Origin: Tenacibaculum agarivorans
GTDB taxonomy: Bacteria; Bacteroidota; Bacteroidia; Flavobacteriales; Flavobacteriaceae
Assembly: GCF_001936575.1 (NCBI RefSeq)
Contig: NZ_MSMP01000022.1
Coordinates: 1 to 64,000 of the forward strand
Length of the DNA: 64,000 bases
Reading direction: 5' to 3'
Numbering within the stretch: the first letter of the stretch is position 1; each line of letters starts with the position of its first letter. Under the pieces are notes generated by a model. It was given only the letters and a program-made list of their open reading frames with translations. It searched no databases and had not been told where the DNA came from. The position numbers and the translations under genes are program-made. This document shows positions 43,407 to 51,668 of this stretch, in pieces.

Positions 43407-43958
43407 CTAATTCAGGTTATATGTTAAACCTATTTGGAAAAAATCGAATCTAGTGCTAACTTCAAAGTCAGTGATACCATCGAAAACACTTTCTTTAAAC
43501 CTATCATTTAGCCCCACACTATACCTTGTTGTTAAAGATAAATCTTCAACAATACGAAACGCAGCTCCAAATGCTAAACCTACTCCAAATTTATTTAACA
43601 CATCTTGCTCATCATCCAAAACAAAGTCAAATATAGGTCCTGCTTGAACATTAAATCTTTCCAATACTGAATACTTAAATAGCATCGGAAAAAGTATAGA
43701 TTCAGTAGCTTGTCCTTGGTTATGCGATTGTGCAAATTGTATTTCAGGCTGAAATGCTAATTTATTCGCTACATTTATATCTACATAAAAACCAACATAA
43801 AAACCTGATAGTCCTTCAGAACCACTTCCAGGAAGACCTTCAACACTAGCAGAAAGTATAAAATTGTGGTACCCTGCAGATACTCCATAAGACGTTTGAG
43901 ATAAACCTTTAAAAGTTGATAATAAAACAATAGAAAATAATAAGAATAGCTTCTTCAT
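43407..43958 (-). CDS. Outer-membrane beta-barrel protein
   Basis: A 183-residue protein: signal peptide (MKKLFLLFSIVLLSTFKGLSQ) then about eight short amphipathic strands (SYGVSAGYHNFILSAS, LSGFYVGFYVDINVA, KLAFQPEIQFAQS, FNVQAGPIFDFVL, FGVGLAFGAAFRIV, LSLTTRYSVGLN, STRFDFFQIGLTYNLN) and a final aromatic-terminated strand, matching the PorT/OmpA-like 8-stranded barrel family common in Bacteroidota. It is a small porin-like or structural outer-membrane protein. It is between two terminators and appears to be a single-gene unit. Confidence 0.85.
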   Translation of the reverse strand: MKKLFLLFSIVLLSTFKGLSQTSYGVSAGYHNFILSASVEGLPGSGSEGLSGFYVGFYVDINVANKLAFQPEIQFAQSHNQGQATESILFPMLFKYSVLERFNVQAGPIFDFVLDDEQDVLNKFGVGLAFGAAFRIVEDLSLTTRYSVGLNDRFKESVFDGITDFEVSTRFDFFQIGLTYNLN

Positions 43959-43994
43959 AATTATACAATTTAATTTTGGAGCAAGATATTAAAT

Positions 43995-44029
43995 AAAAAA
44001 GGTACAAACCAAATGCTTGTACCTTTTTT
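43995..44029 (-). terminator. Terminator of rny
   Basis: AAGGTACAA / TTGTACCTT stem with flanking A and T runs, 22 bases past the stop at 44051. Confidence 0.85.
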
Positions 44030-44050
44030 ATTTTATTACGTGTAGAAAAC

Positions 44051-45616
44051 TTATTTTGCTACGTTTACAGCTCTTGTTTCTCTAATTACTGTAACTTTAA
44101 CTTGACCTGGATACGTCATATCATTTTGTATCTTTTGAGAAATATTAAATGATAACTCAGCAGCTTTCTCATCATTTACTTTTGTACTCTCCACCATTAC
44201 TCTTAATTCTCTACCTGCTTGAATTGCAAATGCTTTTTGAACACCGTTAAATCCAAAAGCAATATCCTCTAAATCTCTTAATCTTTGGATATAACTATCT
44301 AACACCTGACGTCGTGCTCCTGGACGTGCTCCAGAAATAGCATCACAAACCTGAACAATTGGAGCTATTAAACTCTTCATTTCAATTTCATCATGGTGAG
44401 CTCCAATCGCATTACATACATCTTTCTTTTCACCATATTTTTCTGCCCATTGCATCCCTAGTAAAGCGTGTGGTAATTCACTCTCTGTATCAGGCACTTT
44501 ACCAATATCATGAAGTAAACCAGCTCTTTTAGCAGCTTTGGCATTTAGTCCCATTTCTGCAGCCATTATACCACATAAATTAGCAACTTCTCTAGAGTGT
44601 TGTAGTAAGTTTTGTCCATATGATGAACGATACTTCATTCTTCCTACAGTTTTAATCAATTCTGGATGTAAACCATGAATTCCTAAATCTATAACAGTAC
44701 GCTTACCAACCTCTATAATTTCTTGATTGATTTGTTTTTCTGTCTTTCGAACAATCTCTTCAATTCTAGCAGGGTGAATTCTACCATCCGTTACTAGCTT
44801 ATGCATAGATAAACGAGCTATTTCTCTTCTAACAGGATCAAAACAAGATAAAATAATTGCTTCTGGCGTATCATCTACTATAATTTCTACTCCGGTAGCC
44901 GCTTCTAATGCTCTAATATTTCTACCTTCCCTACCAATTATACGCCCTTTAACATCATCAGACTCTAAATTAAATACTGAAACACAATTTTCAATAGCTT
45001 GCTCTACCCCTACTCTTTGTATAGTATTTAACACAACTTTTCTAGCTTCTTGTTGTGCTGTCATTTTTGCTTCTTCAACAGTCTCTTGAATAAAACTCAT
45101 AGCGTCAGATTTAGCTTCTTCTTTTAGAGAAGCTACTAATTCCGTTTTTGCTTCATCAGCAGAAAAACCAGAAATCTGTTCAAGCATATCTACATGGCGT
45201 TTATGTAGTTTTTCTACTTCTGATTCTCTTTTATCTAAAAAGTCTAATTTATAATCAAAATCAGCACTTTTCTTTTCTAAAGATTGTGATAGTTTTTTAT
45301 TTTTATCTAATTCGGAAGAAACTCTAGACTCTTTATCTCTGATTCTTTTTTCAACATCAGACATTTTTTTCTCCCTAGCTAAAATTACTTTTTCATGCTC
45401 TGCTTTTAACTCAATGAATTTTTCCTTTGCTTGTAATATTTTGTCTTTTTTGATTGCTTCAGCTTCTACTTTAGCCTCTTTTAATATATTCCTAGCTTCT
45501 TTATTCGTTTCTTTTAGTAATTTATTAGCCTTTGTTTTTTCTAACATTTTCGCTACAACAAAGCCTACTATAATTCCAACAACACCAACCAATATTGGTA
45601 TAACTAAATCTTCCAT
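44051..45616 (-). CDS. rny: Ribonuclease Y
   Basis: A 521-residue membrane-anchored endoribonuclease that starts mRNA decay. I use the ATG at 45616 (MEDLVIPILVGVVGIIVGFVVAKML): an earlier ATG at 45667 would add residues that overlap the 6S RNA gene and break the family's usual length of about 520. Order: N-terminal membrane helix (about 3-25), long coiled coil (about 30-190), KH domain (GRIIGREGRNIRALEAATGVE, about 230-250), HD domain with the metal-binding LLHDIGKV and HDEIE, and a C-terminal domain. Intact. It is separated from zapA upstream by the 6S RNA gene. Confidence 0.95.
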   Translation of the reverse strand: MEDLVIPILVGVVGIIVGFVVAKMLEKTKANKLLKETNKEARNILKEAKVEAEAIKKDKILQAKEKFIELKAEHEKVILAREKKMSDVEKRIRDKESRVSSELDKNKKLSQSLEKKSADFDYKLDFLDKRESEVEKLHKRHVDMLEQISGFSADEAKTELVASLKEEAKSDAMSFIQETVEEAKMTAQQEARKVVLNTIQRVGVEQAIENCVSVFNLESDDVKGRIIGREGRNIRALEAATGVEIIVDDTPEAIILSCFDPVRREIARLSMHKLVTDGRIHPARIEEIVRKTEKQINQEIIEVGKRTVIDLGIHGLHPELIKTVGRMKYRSSYGQNLLQHSREVANLCGIMAAEMGLNAKAAKRAGLLHDIGKVPDTESELPHALLGMQWAEKYGEKKDVCNAIGAHHDEIEMKSLIAPIVQVCDAISGARPGARRQVLDSYIQRLRDLEDIAFGFNGVQKAFAIQAGRELRVMVESTKVNDEKAAELSFNISQKIQNDMTYPGQVKVTVIRETRAVNVAK

Positions 45617-45651
45617 GTCAATGATTTGAATAAATTCCTTTATTTGATTTA

Positions 45652-45820
45652 AAAAAAAAGCCCACATTAGTAGTGGTGTTTTATAAACTCCTGAAAAACA
45701 GGTTTAGAACTAACTGGTTGATCAAGAATCCGAATAATCGGCGCGCTTTACTAACCAAGACTCATTCTTTTTAAAAGTATAGTGTTGAGTTTATTAAACT
45801 ATAATACTAATGTAGGCAGT
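45652..45820 (-). ncRNA. ssrS: 6S RNA (ssrS-type) inferred from structure and position
   Basis: The spacer between zapA and rny folds, on the minus strand, into one long hairpin. The closing stem is GCCTACATTAGTA (plus-strand complement at 45805-45817) with TACTAATGTGGGC (45660-45672): 13 pairs, one G-U. Next comes GTTTAATAAACTC with GAGTTTATAAAAC, 12 of 13 pairs. Inward are unpaired purine-rich sides (the open bubble), TGGTT with AACCA, and a CCGA-TTAT-TCGG end loop. The closing stem runs straight into a T run (45651-45659). This is the 6S architecture, and 6S RNA lies next to zapA in many bacteria, including E. coli. It would bind RNA polymerase and lower housekeeping transcription in stationary phase. 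No covariance search was possible, so it is inferred. Confidence 0.78.
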
Positions 45821-45843
45821 ATGTTTATTATTATGTAATGAAC

Positions 45844-46134
45844 TTATTTTAAATGATGATCTAACAAACTTGTTAGTTCACTTAATGTATTTGTTATTTT
45901 TACCGACTCATCTGATGCTTTAAGAGCATTAATCTCTAATTTTGATGCAAATTGCAAAGCACACATAGCTAAAACATCTTGTTTATCAGCAACTGCATAG
46001 CTTTGTTCGAAACTTAAAATTAAATCGTTAATGCTTTTCGCTGCTTTTCGCATTCCCTCTTCTTCTTGTTCTGAAGCCACTATTAATGGATAGGTTCTAC
46101 CAGCTATTACTACGTTAACTTTTAATTTTTCCAT
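45844..46134 (-). CDS. zapA: Cell division protein ZapA
   Basis: A 96-residue ZapA that binds FtsZ and stabilises the Z ring. It starts with LKVNVVIAGRTYPLIVASEQEE (the head domain, strands) followed by MRKAAKSINDLILSFEQSYAVADKQDVLAMCALQFASKLE and a short helix for coiled-coil dimerisation. Length is normal. Immediately upstream with an 11-base gap is a ZapB-like coiled-coil gene; immediately downstream is the 6S RNA. Confidence 0.93.
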   Translation of the reverse strand: MEKLKVNVVIAGRTYPLIVASEQEEEGMRKAAKSINDLILSFEQSYAVADKQDVLAMCALQFASKLEINALKASDESVKITNTLSELTSLLDHHLK

Positions 46135-46145
46135 TTAAAAGAACT

Positions 46146-46436
46146 TTACGAATTCAAGAGTGTAATACATTTATCAATCTCTCGAATTAAAGCATTTATT
46201 TTGAGTTTAGTATTTCTCGTATCTTCATTACTGCCTTCCATAGTCTTGGCAACTTTTAAAAGTTCAAATTGTTTTTTTTGATCATCTATCTGTTGCTCCT
46301 TTTCACTTAATAAAATTTGTAACTTCCCATTCTGCTGAAGCAAAATCTCATTTTCTTCCTTTAGAAATTCATATCTAGAAAGCAACTCTTTCAACTTAAC
46401 TTCCAATAGATGAATTGCTTCTAATGTATTATTCAT
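46146..46436 (-). CDS. ZapB-like coiled-coil protein
   Basis: A 96-residue, almost wholly coiled-coil protein (heptad pattern LLEVKLKELLSRYEFLKEENEILLQQ, then LQILLSEKEQQIDDQKKQFELL) ending in KLKINALIREIDKCITLLNS. It precedes zapA with an 11-base gap, the arrangement in which flavobacteria encode a ZapB-like partner. ZapB proteins bind ZapA and link the Z ring to other factors. The name is inferred from position and coiled-coil pattern; the sequence itself would not be specific. Confidence 0.7.
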   Translation of the reverse strand: MNNTLEAIHLLEVKLKELLSRYEFLKEENEILLQQNGKLQILLSEKEQQIDDQKKQFELLKVAKTMEGSNEDTRNTKLKINALIREIDKCITLLNS

Positions 46437-46558
46437 TTACTAGTGAAAATAAACTATTTCAACAAAATTAACAATCTCTTTTAACAATTACAACTCTTTA
46501 TTGCTTTTTTATCAATTATACTCATTTTCAAACACATACAATTCTGGTATAATTTTAG

Positions 46559-46566
46559 TACTTTCG
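46559..46566 (+). promoter_or_regulatory. Possible -7 promoter element for M23 gene
   Basis: TACTTTCG, one base from TAnnTTTG, 18 bases before the TTG start. It implies a very short leader. Confidence 0.35.
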
Positions 46567-46584
46567 TTTACAAATTGACGTGTC

Positions 46585-48279
46585 TTGAAACATTTTTTTA
46601 TTTTATTTTTAGCTTTAAGTATCCAGCTGAGCTATGCTCAAAAAAAATATCCTCAAAGTTATTTTGCTAATCCTATGGATATTCCAATAGTTGTTGCTGG
46701 AACTTTTGGAGAATTACGAAGCAATCATTTTCATTCAGGAATTGATATTAAAACTCAGCAAAAAGAAGGTATCCCTATTTTAGCTCCGGCTAATGGATAT
46801 GTTTACAGAATTAAAGTAGCACAATATGGATTTGGAAAAGTACTTTATGTTAAGCACCCAAGCGGCTATATGACTGTTTTTGCACACTTGCAAAGATTTG
46901 CTCCTAAAATACAGAAGTACGTTAAAAATATTCAGTACAATAAAAAGAGTTATTACACAGGGAATTTATTTCCTGAAGCAGAAAAATTTCCTGTAAAAAA
47001 AGGTGAAGTTATAGCATATTCTGGTGATACAGGAAGTTCTGGCGGTCCGCACTTACATTATGAAATACGCAACTCTAAAACTGATAAGATTATAAATCCA
47101 ATGCATTTTGGATTAGTTGCTGCCGATACTAGACACCCTATTATAGAGAAATTAATGGCATTTCCATTAGATTCGGATTCTAGAATTAATAATTCTTATC
47201 AGAAAACTACTATTCCAATCAAAAAACTATCTAAAGGAAAATATGTCGCTGAACGATTCAATGCTAGTGGTAGTATCGGTTTAGGTATTAGTACTTTTGA
47301 TAGACAAGATGGGGCTATGAACAGAAATGGAATTTATAGTTTAGAAATGAATGTGAATGGAAAAAGAGTATACTACCATGATGTAGAAACTTTTTCTTTT
47401 GCTGAAAGTAAATACATCAACCTTTTAATTGATTATGAACAATATGGTAAATACAAAACTCGTTTTCAAAAAACACATAAAGTAGAAAAAAATAAACTCA
47501 GCTTATATCAGGATTTGATTGATGATGGAAAATTAACTATTCAACCTCAAGAAAATTATAATGTTGAAATTATTGCCAAAGATTTTGAAGGCAACGCTTC
47601 AGTCTTACGAATTCCAATTAAAGGAGTTGCAAGTAATCAAATATTTATAGAAAAAGACACTACAGCACATAAAATCACTGCTAGTCAATTCAATAAGTTT
47701 GAACAAAACGGAGTATCCATAGCTTTTCCTAAAAATTCATTTTATTATGATACTTATCTTGATTTTGAAGTAAAGAATGATACTGCTAAAATTCATGAAC
47801 CAGTTATCCCTTTAGATAAAAAATTTACGCTCACATTTGATACTTCAACACTTTCATCTAAAGAAAAACAACAAGTTTATATCGCTAATGTGAACAATAA
47901 AAAGTATCCTAAGTATGTTAGGACTAAGAAAAAGGAAAATAAAGTATATACAAATCAAAAGACTTTAGGAAGTTATACATTAAAGTTAGATTCTATTTTA
48001 CCTACAGTTACTCCTGTTAATTTTTCAGGTGAACAATGGATTTCTAAAAATAAAACCCTGAAAGTTAAAATAAAAGATAGCGAGTCTGGAATTAAAGATT
48101 TTAGAGGATATATAGATAATAGCTGGGTTTTAATGGAGTATAATCATAAAAAAGGAATTTTAACTTATGATTTTTCCGATAAAAAATTGGTTGGTAGCAA
48201 ACATATTTTTAAAATTGTAGTTTCAGATAATGTTGGTAATACAAAAGAATATACTTCAACATTTTATCGTAAACCATAA
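46585..48279 (+). CDS. M23 family metallopeptidase (LytM), TTG start
   Basis: A 564-residue secreted peptidase. The start is a TTG at 46585: an in-frame TGA lies only three codons upstream and no ATG precedes the signal peptide (MKHFFILFLALSIQLSYAQ). The zinc-binding pattern of the LytM fold is complete: HFHSGIDI (first His and Asp, about 50-57) and GGPHLHYEIR (H-x-H, about 153-162). The C-terminal 350 residues are Ig-like with alternating strands, and would bind substrate or partner. It may cleave peptidoglycan cross-links or be a non-degradative division factor. The TonB receptor gene follows after nine bases, so they are co-transcribed. Confidence 0.93.
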   Translation: MKHFFILFLALSIQLSYAQKKYPQSYFANPMDIPIVVAGTFGELRSNHFHSGIDIKTQQKEGIPILAPANGYVYRIKVAQYGFGKVLYVKHPSGYMTVFAHLQRFAPKIQKYVKNIQYNKKSYYTGNLFPEAEKFPVKKGEVIAYSGDTGSSGGPHLHYEIRNSKTDKIINPMHFGLVAADTRHPIIEKLMAFPLDSDSRINNSYQKTTIPIKKLSKGKYVAERFNASGSIGLGISTFDRQDGAMNRNGIYSLEMNVNGKRVYYHDVETFSFAESKYINLLIDYEQYGKYKTRFQKTHKVEKNKLSLYQDLIDDGKLTIQPQENYNVEIIAKDFEGNASVLRIPIKGVASNQIFIEKDTTAHKITASQFNKFEQNGVSIAFPKNSFYYDTYLDFEVKNDTAKIHEPVIPLDKKFTLTFDTSTLSSKEKQQVYIANVNNKKYPKYVRTKKKENKVYTNQKTLGSYTLKLDSILPTVTPVNFSGEQWISKNKTLKVKIKDSESGIKDFRGYIDNSWVLMEYNHKKGILTYDFSDKKLVGSKHIFKIVVSDNVGNTKEYTSTFYRKP

Positions 48280-48288
48280 TAAATCATT

Positions 48289-50736
48289 TTGAAAAAACTT
48301 TTACTTCTCATTCTGTTCCCCACATTGATATTTGCTCAGAAAATGTCAACTGTCAAAGGAAAAATTATCAATAAATTTAAAGATCCTATTGAAGGTGTAG
48401 CTATTTCTTATTTGGAAAAAGGTACTATTACTGATAAAAACGGAAATTATGAATTTCAAATTCCAATTCGTAAAACTATTACTGTTACCTTCTCGCATGT
48501 ATCTTATAAAACAGTTACCAAAAAATTTACTACCCGAGGTAAAAGAACTATTAACTACTCTCCTACTCTTACGATAAAAAATGAGAACTTAGAAGAAGTA
48601 ATTATTAAAAACAGGAAAAAGGAAGTAAAAGGGATTACTGAAATTGATGTTAAAACTGTTCAAACGGCTGTTGGAGCTAATGCTGGAGTAGAAAATGTTT
48701 TGATGACTTTGCCTGGTGTAAGCAATAACAATGAGCTAAGTACACAATATAATGTAAGAGGTGGTAATTTTGATGAGAATTTAGTGTATGTAAACGGAAT
48801 TGAGATATATAGGCCTTTTCTGATTCGTTCTGGACAACAAGAAGGATTAAGTTTTATAAATCCACATCTGGTACAAAATATTGATTTTTCAGCAGGTGGA
48901 TTCCAAGCTAGATATGGTGATAAGTTATCTTCTGTTTTAGATATTACCTACAGGAAACCTAAAGAATTTCAAACTCAAGTAGATTTAAGCTTATTAGGTG
49001 CTAGTTTAACTGTTGAAGATTTATTACTTAATAATAAGTTAAGTGCTACATTCAGTGCCAGACATAGAGATAATAGTTTACTAGTTAATAATAAAGAAAC
49101 TGAAGTAGACTTTCAACCTAATTTCACAGACTTACAAACGTATCTATCTTATAAATTAAGCTCTAAAATGAATCTTAACTTTTTAGGTAACTTTTCTTTA
49201 AATAATTACAATTATAAGCCTTTAGTAAGAAGAACTCGTTTTGGAACTGTTGTAAATACAGTAGAACTTGCTATATTTTATAACGGACAAGAAAGGGATC
49301 GTTTTCAAACCCTTTTTGGAGCATTCTCTTTGGATTATAAACCTACCGATAATTTAACTATTACCACTACGGTTTCTTCATTCAATACACAAGAAGAAGA
49401 ACGTTTTGATATTGCTGCTGCATATAGATTAGGTGAAGTAAATACTAATATTGGTGATGAAAATTTTGGAGAAGCTGAATTTACTCAAGGCATTGGTTCA
49501 CAAATTAATCATGCTAGAAATGATTTAGATGCTTTAATTAGTAATGCGCAAATACGCGCAGTACTAAAAGATAATAATAATGAATGGCGAGCAGGATTTA
49601 AAATTCAAACTGAGAATATTAAAGATAGAGTTCGCGAGTGGGAAATTATAGATAGTGTTGGTTTTTCAATTAGACCTCCTGCTACTAATATTATAAATGA
49701 AGAACCTTATGCTCCTTTTACTGGACCAATAGAACCATTTCAGAGTGTAAGAGCGGAAAATGAAGTTAATATAAGTAGAGTATCTGGTTATTTACAATTT
49801 AGTAGAAAAACATATTGGAGAGACAATCAAATTTGGTTTAATCTTGGTGTAAGAGCTCAACATTGGTCTGTCAATACTTTAGAAAACTCCCCTGTAGCAC
49901 AATTTATTGTGAGTCCTAGAGCACAATTGGCAATAAAGCCAGATTGGGAAAAAGATATGTTATTTAGAATCTCTGGTGGATTTTACTCACAACCTCCATT
50001 TTACCGAGAGTTAAGAGGTTTTGATGGAAAACTAAATCCAAATGTAAAAGCTCAAAAATCTATACATGCTGTATTAGGTAACGACTACAGTTTTACCTTA
50101 TGGAATAGACCTTTTAAATTAACTACAGAATTATATTATAAAGATTTAAGTGATGTTAATGCATATCAGGTTGATAATGTTCGTATTCGATATAGAGCAG
50201 ATAATATTACTAAAGCGTATGCCTATGGATTAGATGTTCGTCTTAATGGTGAATTTGTTCCTGGTAGTGAAAGTTGGGTGAGTTTTGGTTATCTTAAAAC
50301 TGAAGAGAACATCAATAATCGAGGCTATATTGCTAGACCAACTGATCAACGAGTTAAGTTTGGAGTTCTTTTTCAAGATTATGTACCTAATTTACCTGAT
50401 TTAAAAGCATATTTAAATATTGTATACAATTCTGGTTTACCTGGTGGAGCACCTGCTTATGCTGATCCATATGAATTTCAAGGAAGACTAAGAGATTACA
50501 GACGTGCTGATTTAGGGGTATCTTATGTTTTTGTAGATGCAAATAAAAAATCAACTAGTGGAATGCTTAGTCATTTTAAGGAATTTACAGCTGGTATTGA
50601 GCTTTTTAATATGTTTGATATACAAAATTCTATTACCAATACTTGGGTTAGAGATGTATTCAGCAGCACTCAATTTGGTGTTCCTAATTTTATGACTGGC
50701 AGGGTTTTAAACCTTAAACTTAGAATGAAGTTTTAG
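48289..50736 (+). CDS. TonB-dependent receptor with carboxypeptidase-like domain, TTG start
   Basis: An 815-residue outer-membrane receptor. It starts at a TTG (48289) that opens the signal peptide MKKLLLLILFPTLIFAQ. Order: CarboxypepD_reg-like beta domain (about 20-105, STVKGKIINKFKDPIEGVAISYLEKGTITDKNGNYEFQI), plug domain (about 120-225, with the NVRGGNFDENLVYVNGIEIYRPFL box) and a 22-strand barrel to the end. It starts nine bases after the M23 peptidase, and no SusD-like partner gene follows, so it is not a SusCD pair; the ligand may be a metal complex or a peptide. Confidence 0.94.
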   Translation: MKKLLLLILFPTLIFAQKMSTVKGKIINKFKDPIEGVAISYLEKGTITDKNGNYEFQIPIRKTITVTFSHVSYKTVTKKFTTRGKRTINYSPTLTIKNENLEEVIIKNRKKEVKGITEIDVKTVQTAVGANAGVENVLMTLPGVSNNNELSTQYNVRGGNFDENLVYVNGIEIYRPFLIRSGQQEGLSFINPHLVQNIDFSAGGFQARYGDKLSSVLDITYRKPKEFQTQVDLSLLGASLTVEDLLLNNKLSATFSARHRDNSLLVNNKETEVDFQPNFTDLQTYLSYKLSSKMNLNFLGNFSLNNYNYKPLVRRTRFGTVVNTVELAIFYNGQERDRFQTLFGAFSLDYKPTDNLTITTTVSSFNTQEEERFDIAAAYRLGEVNTNIGDENFGEAEFTQGIGSQINHARNDLDALISNAQIRAVLKDNNNEWRAGFKIQTENIKDRVREWEIIDSVGFSIRPPATNIINEEPYAPFTGPIEPFQSVRAENEVNISRVSGYLQFSRKTYWRDNQIWFNLGVRAQHWSVNTLENSPVAQFIVSPRAQLAIKPDWEKDMLFRISGGFYSQPPFYRELRGFDGKLNPNVKAQKSIHAVLGNDYSFTLWNRPFKLTTELYYKDLSDVNAYQVDNVRIRYRADNITKAYAYGLDVRLNGEFVPGSESWVSFGYLKTEENINNRGYIARPTDQRVKFGVLFQDYVPNLPDLKAYLNIVYNSGLPGGAPAYADPYEFQGRLRDYRRADLGVSYVFVDANKKSTSGMLSHFKEFTAGIELFNMFDIQNSITNTWVRDVFSSTQFGVPNFMTGRVLNLKLRMKF

Positions 50737-50765
50737 CCATTTTTATTGATAAATATTAAGCATTT

Positions 50766-51404
50766 ATGATCAAAAAAGCAACTATACTGGAAAACACAAA
50801 GATTTACGAATCAAGTTCTACTGATTCTAATGTTATCGGTGAATTAAATTTGGGCGATTTTGTGAACTGGGTTGATGCTACATTTAAGAATAGTATACTA
50901 TGGTTAATTATTGAAATATCACCAGATAAAACAGGTTACATCGATTATGAAAATGCCTGTAAATGGGAAAAGTGCCAATTAAGAAATACATCAATTATAA
51001 TGTATGATGATAATTTCAATGAGATTAAGCGACTACAAAAAGGAAATACTGTATATAGAATATATCCTACAAAACAAAAAAAAGACTACACGCCTGAATC
51101 AAATATTGCCATGATAGCTGATGAAAATCTGAATATTGGAAGATTAAAATATGCTAGTTTAAAAACTAAATTCGGCGGAGATGATCTAGCCTCTATTCTT
51201 GCTATGGTTATTGCAACTATCCTCTGTTTATTAGTTATTTATTGGGCTATAGTAACTATGATATTAGGGGGACGCATATTTTTTGGAGGATTGGTAGTAA
51301 CTGCAGTTGTAGTGCTTTGGAAATTCTTATTTTCTTTTATCGCAATTATATTTGGTGCTATTAAATTATTTCTTCAACAAATAAAATCAAAAACACTTCA
51401 TTAA
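50766..51404 (+). CDS. SH3b-like domain membrane protein
   Basis: A 212-residue protein. The N-terminal part (about 1-65) reads like a bacterial SH3 domain: ILENTKIYESSSTDSNVIGELNLGDFVNW ... KTGYIDYENACKW, which recurs in looser form at 70-130. Two or three C-terminal membrane helices follow (about 142-166, ILAMVIATILCLLVIYWAIVTMI, and 170-205). No signal peptide. The orientation would put the SH3b part outside or inside depending on the first helix. Thirty bases after the TonB receptor, so perhaps the last gene of that operon. Function unknown. Confidence 0.65.
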   Translation: MIKKATILENTKIYESSSTDSNVIGELNLGDFVNWVDATFKNSILWLIIEISPDKTGYIDYENACKWEKCQLRNTSIIMYDDNFNEIKRLQKGNTVYRIYPTKQKKDYTPESNIAMIADENLNIGRLKYASLKTKFGGDDLASILAMVIATILCLLVIYWAIVTMILGGRIFFGGLVVTAVVVLWKFLFSFIAIIFGAIKLFLQQIKSKTLH

Positions 51405-51544
51405 ATCATATGGTATTTAATAAGTTAACAATCTTATTTTAATGTAAATTCAACAATTACATTAAACCTATTAACGTTATTAAATTGATAAAACATCTAT
51501 GAATTTCATATGTAAATAGTTTCTTTTTGCAGTTGATCTTTGAT

Positions 51545-51562
51545 TTCACTGAATTCAGTGAA
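51545..51562. promoter_or_regulatory. 18-bp perfect palindrome ahead of the F5/8C-like lipoprotein
   Basis: TTCACTGAATTCAGTGAA lies 22 bases upstream of a TAnnTTTG-type box (TAGTTTTG, 51584-51591) and so covers the expected -33 region. This placement suits an operator for a dimeric repressor. Confidence 0.45.
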
Positions 51563-51668
51563 TTAAATGATTCTTTTTGTCTATAGTTTTGTAACTCATT
51601 CAGAATTAACACTATTAATTATGTTTTGAATGATTTACAACAAAAGACAACAAACCAAAAACTATAAA

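Noticed and set aside
45617..45667. Upstream start for rny at 45667
   Set aside because: The extra 17 residues would overlap the closing stem of the 6S-like RNA, and ribonuclease Y normally starts at the hydrophobic anchor that begins at 45616.
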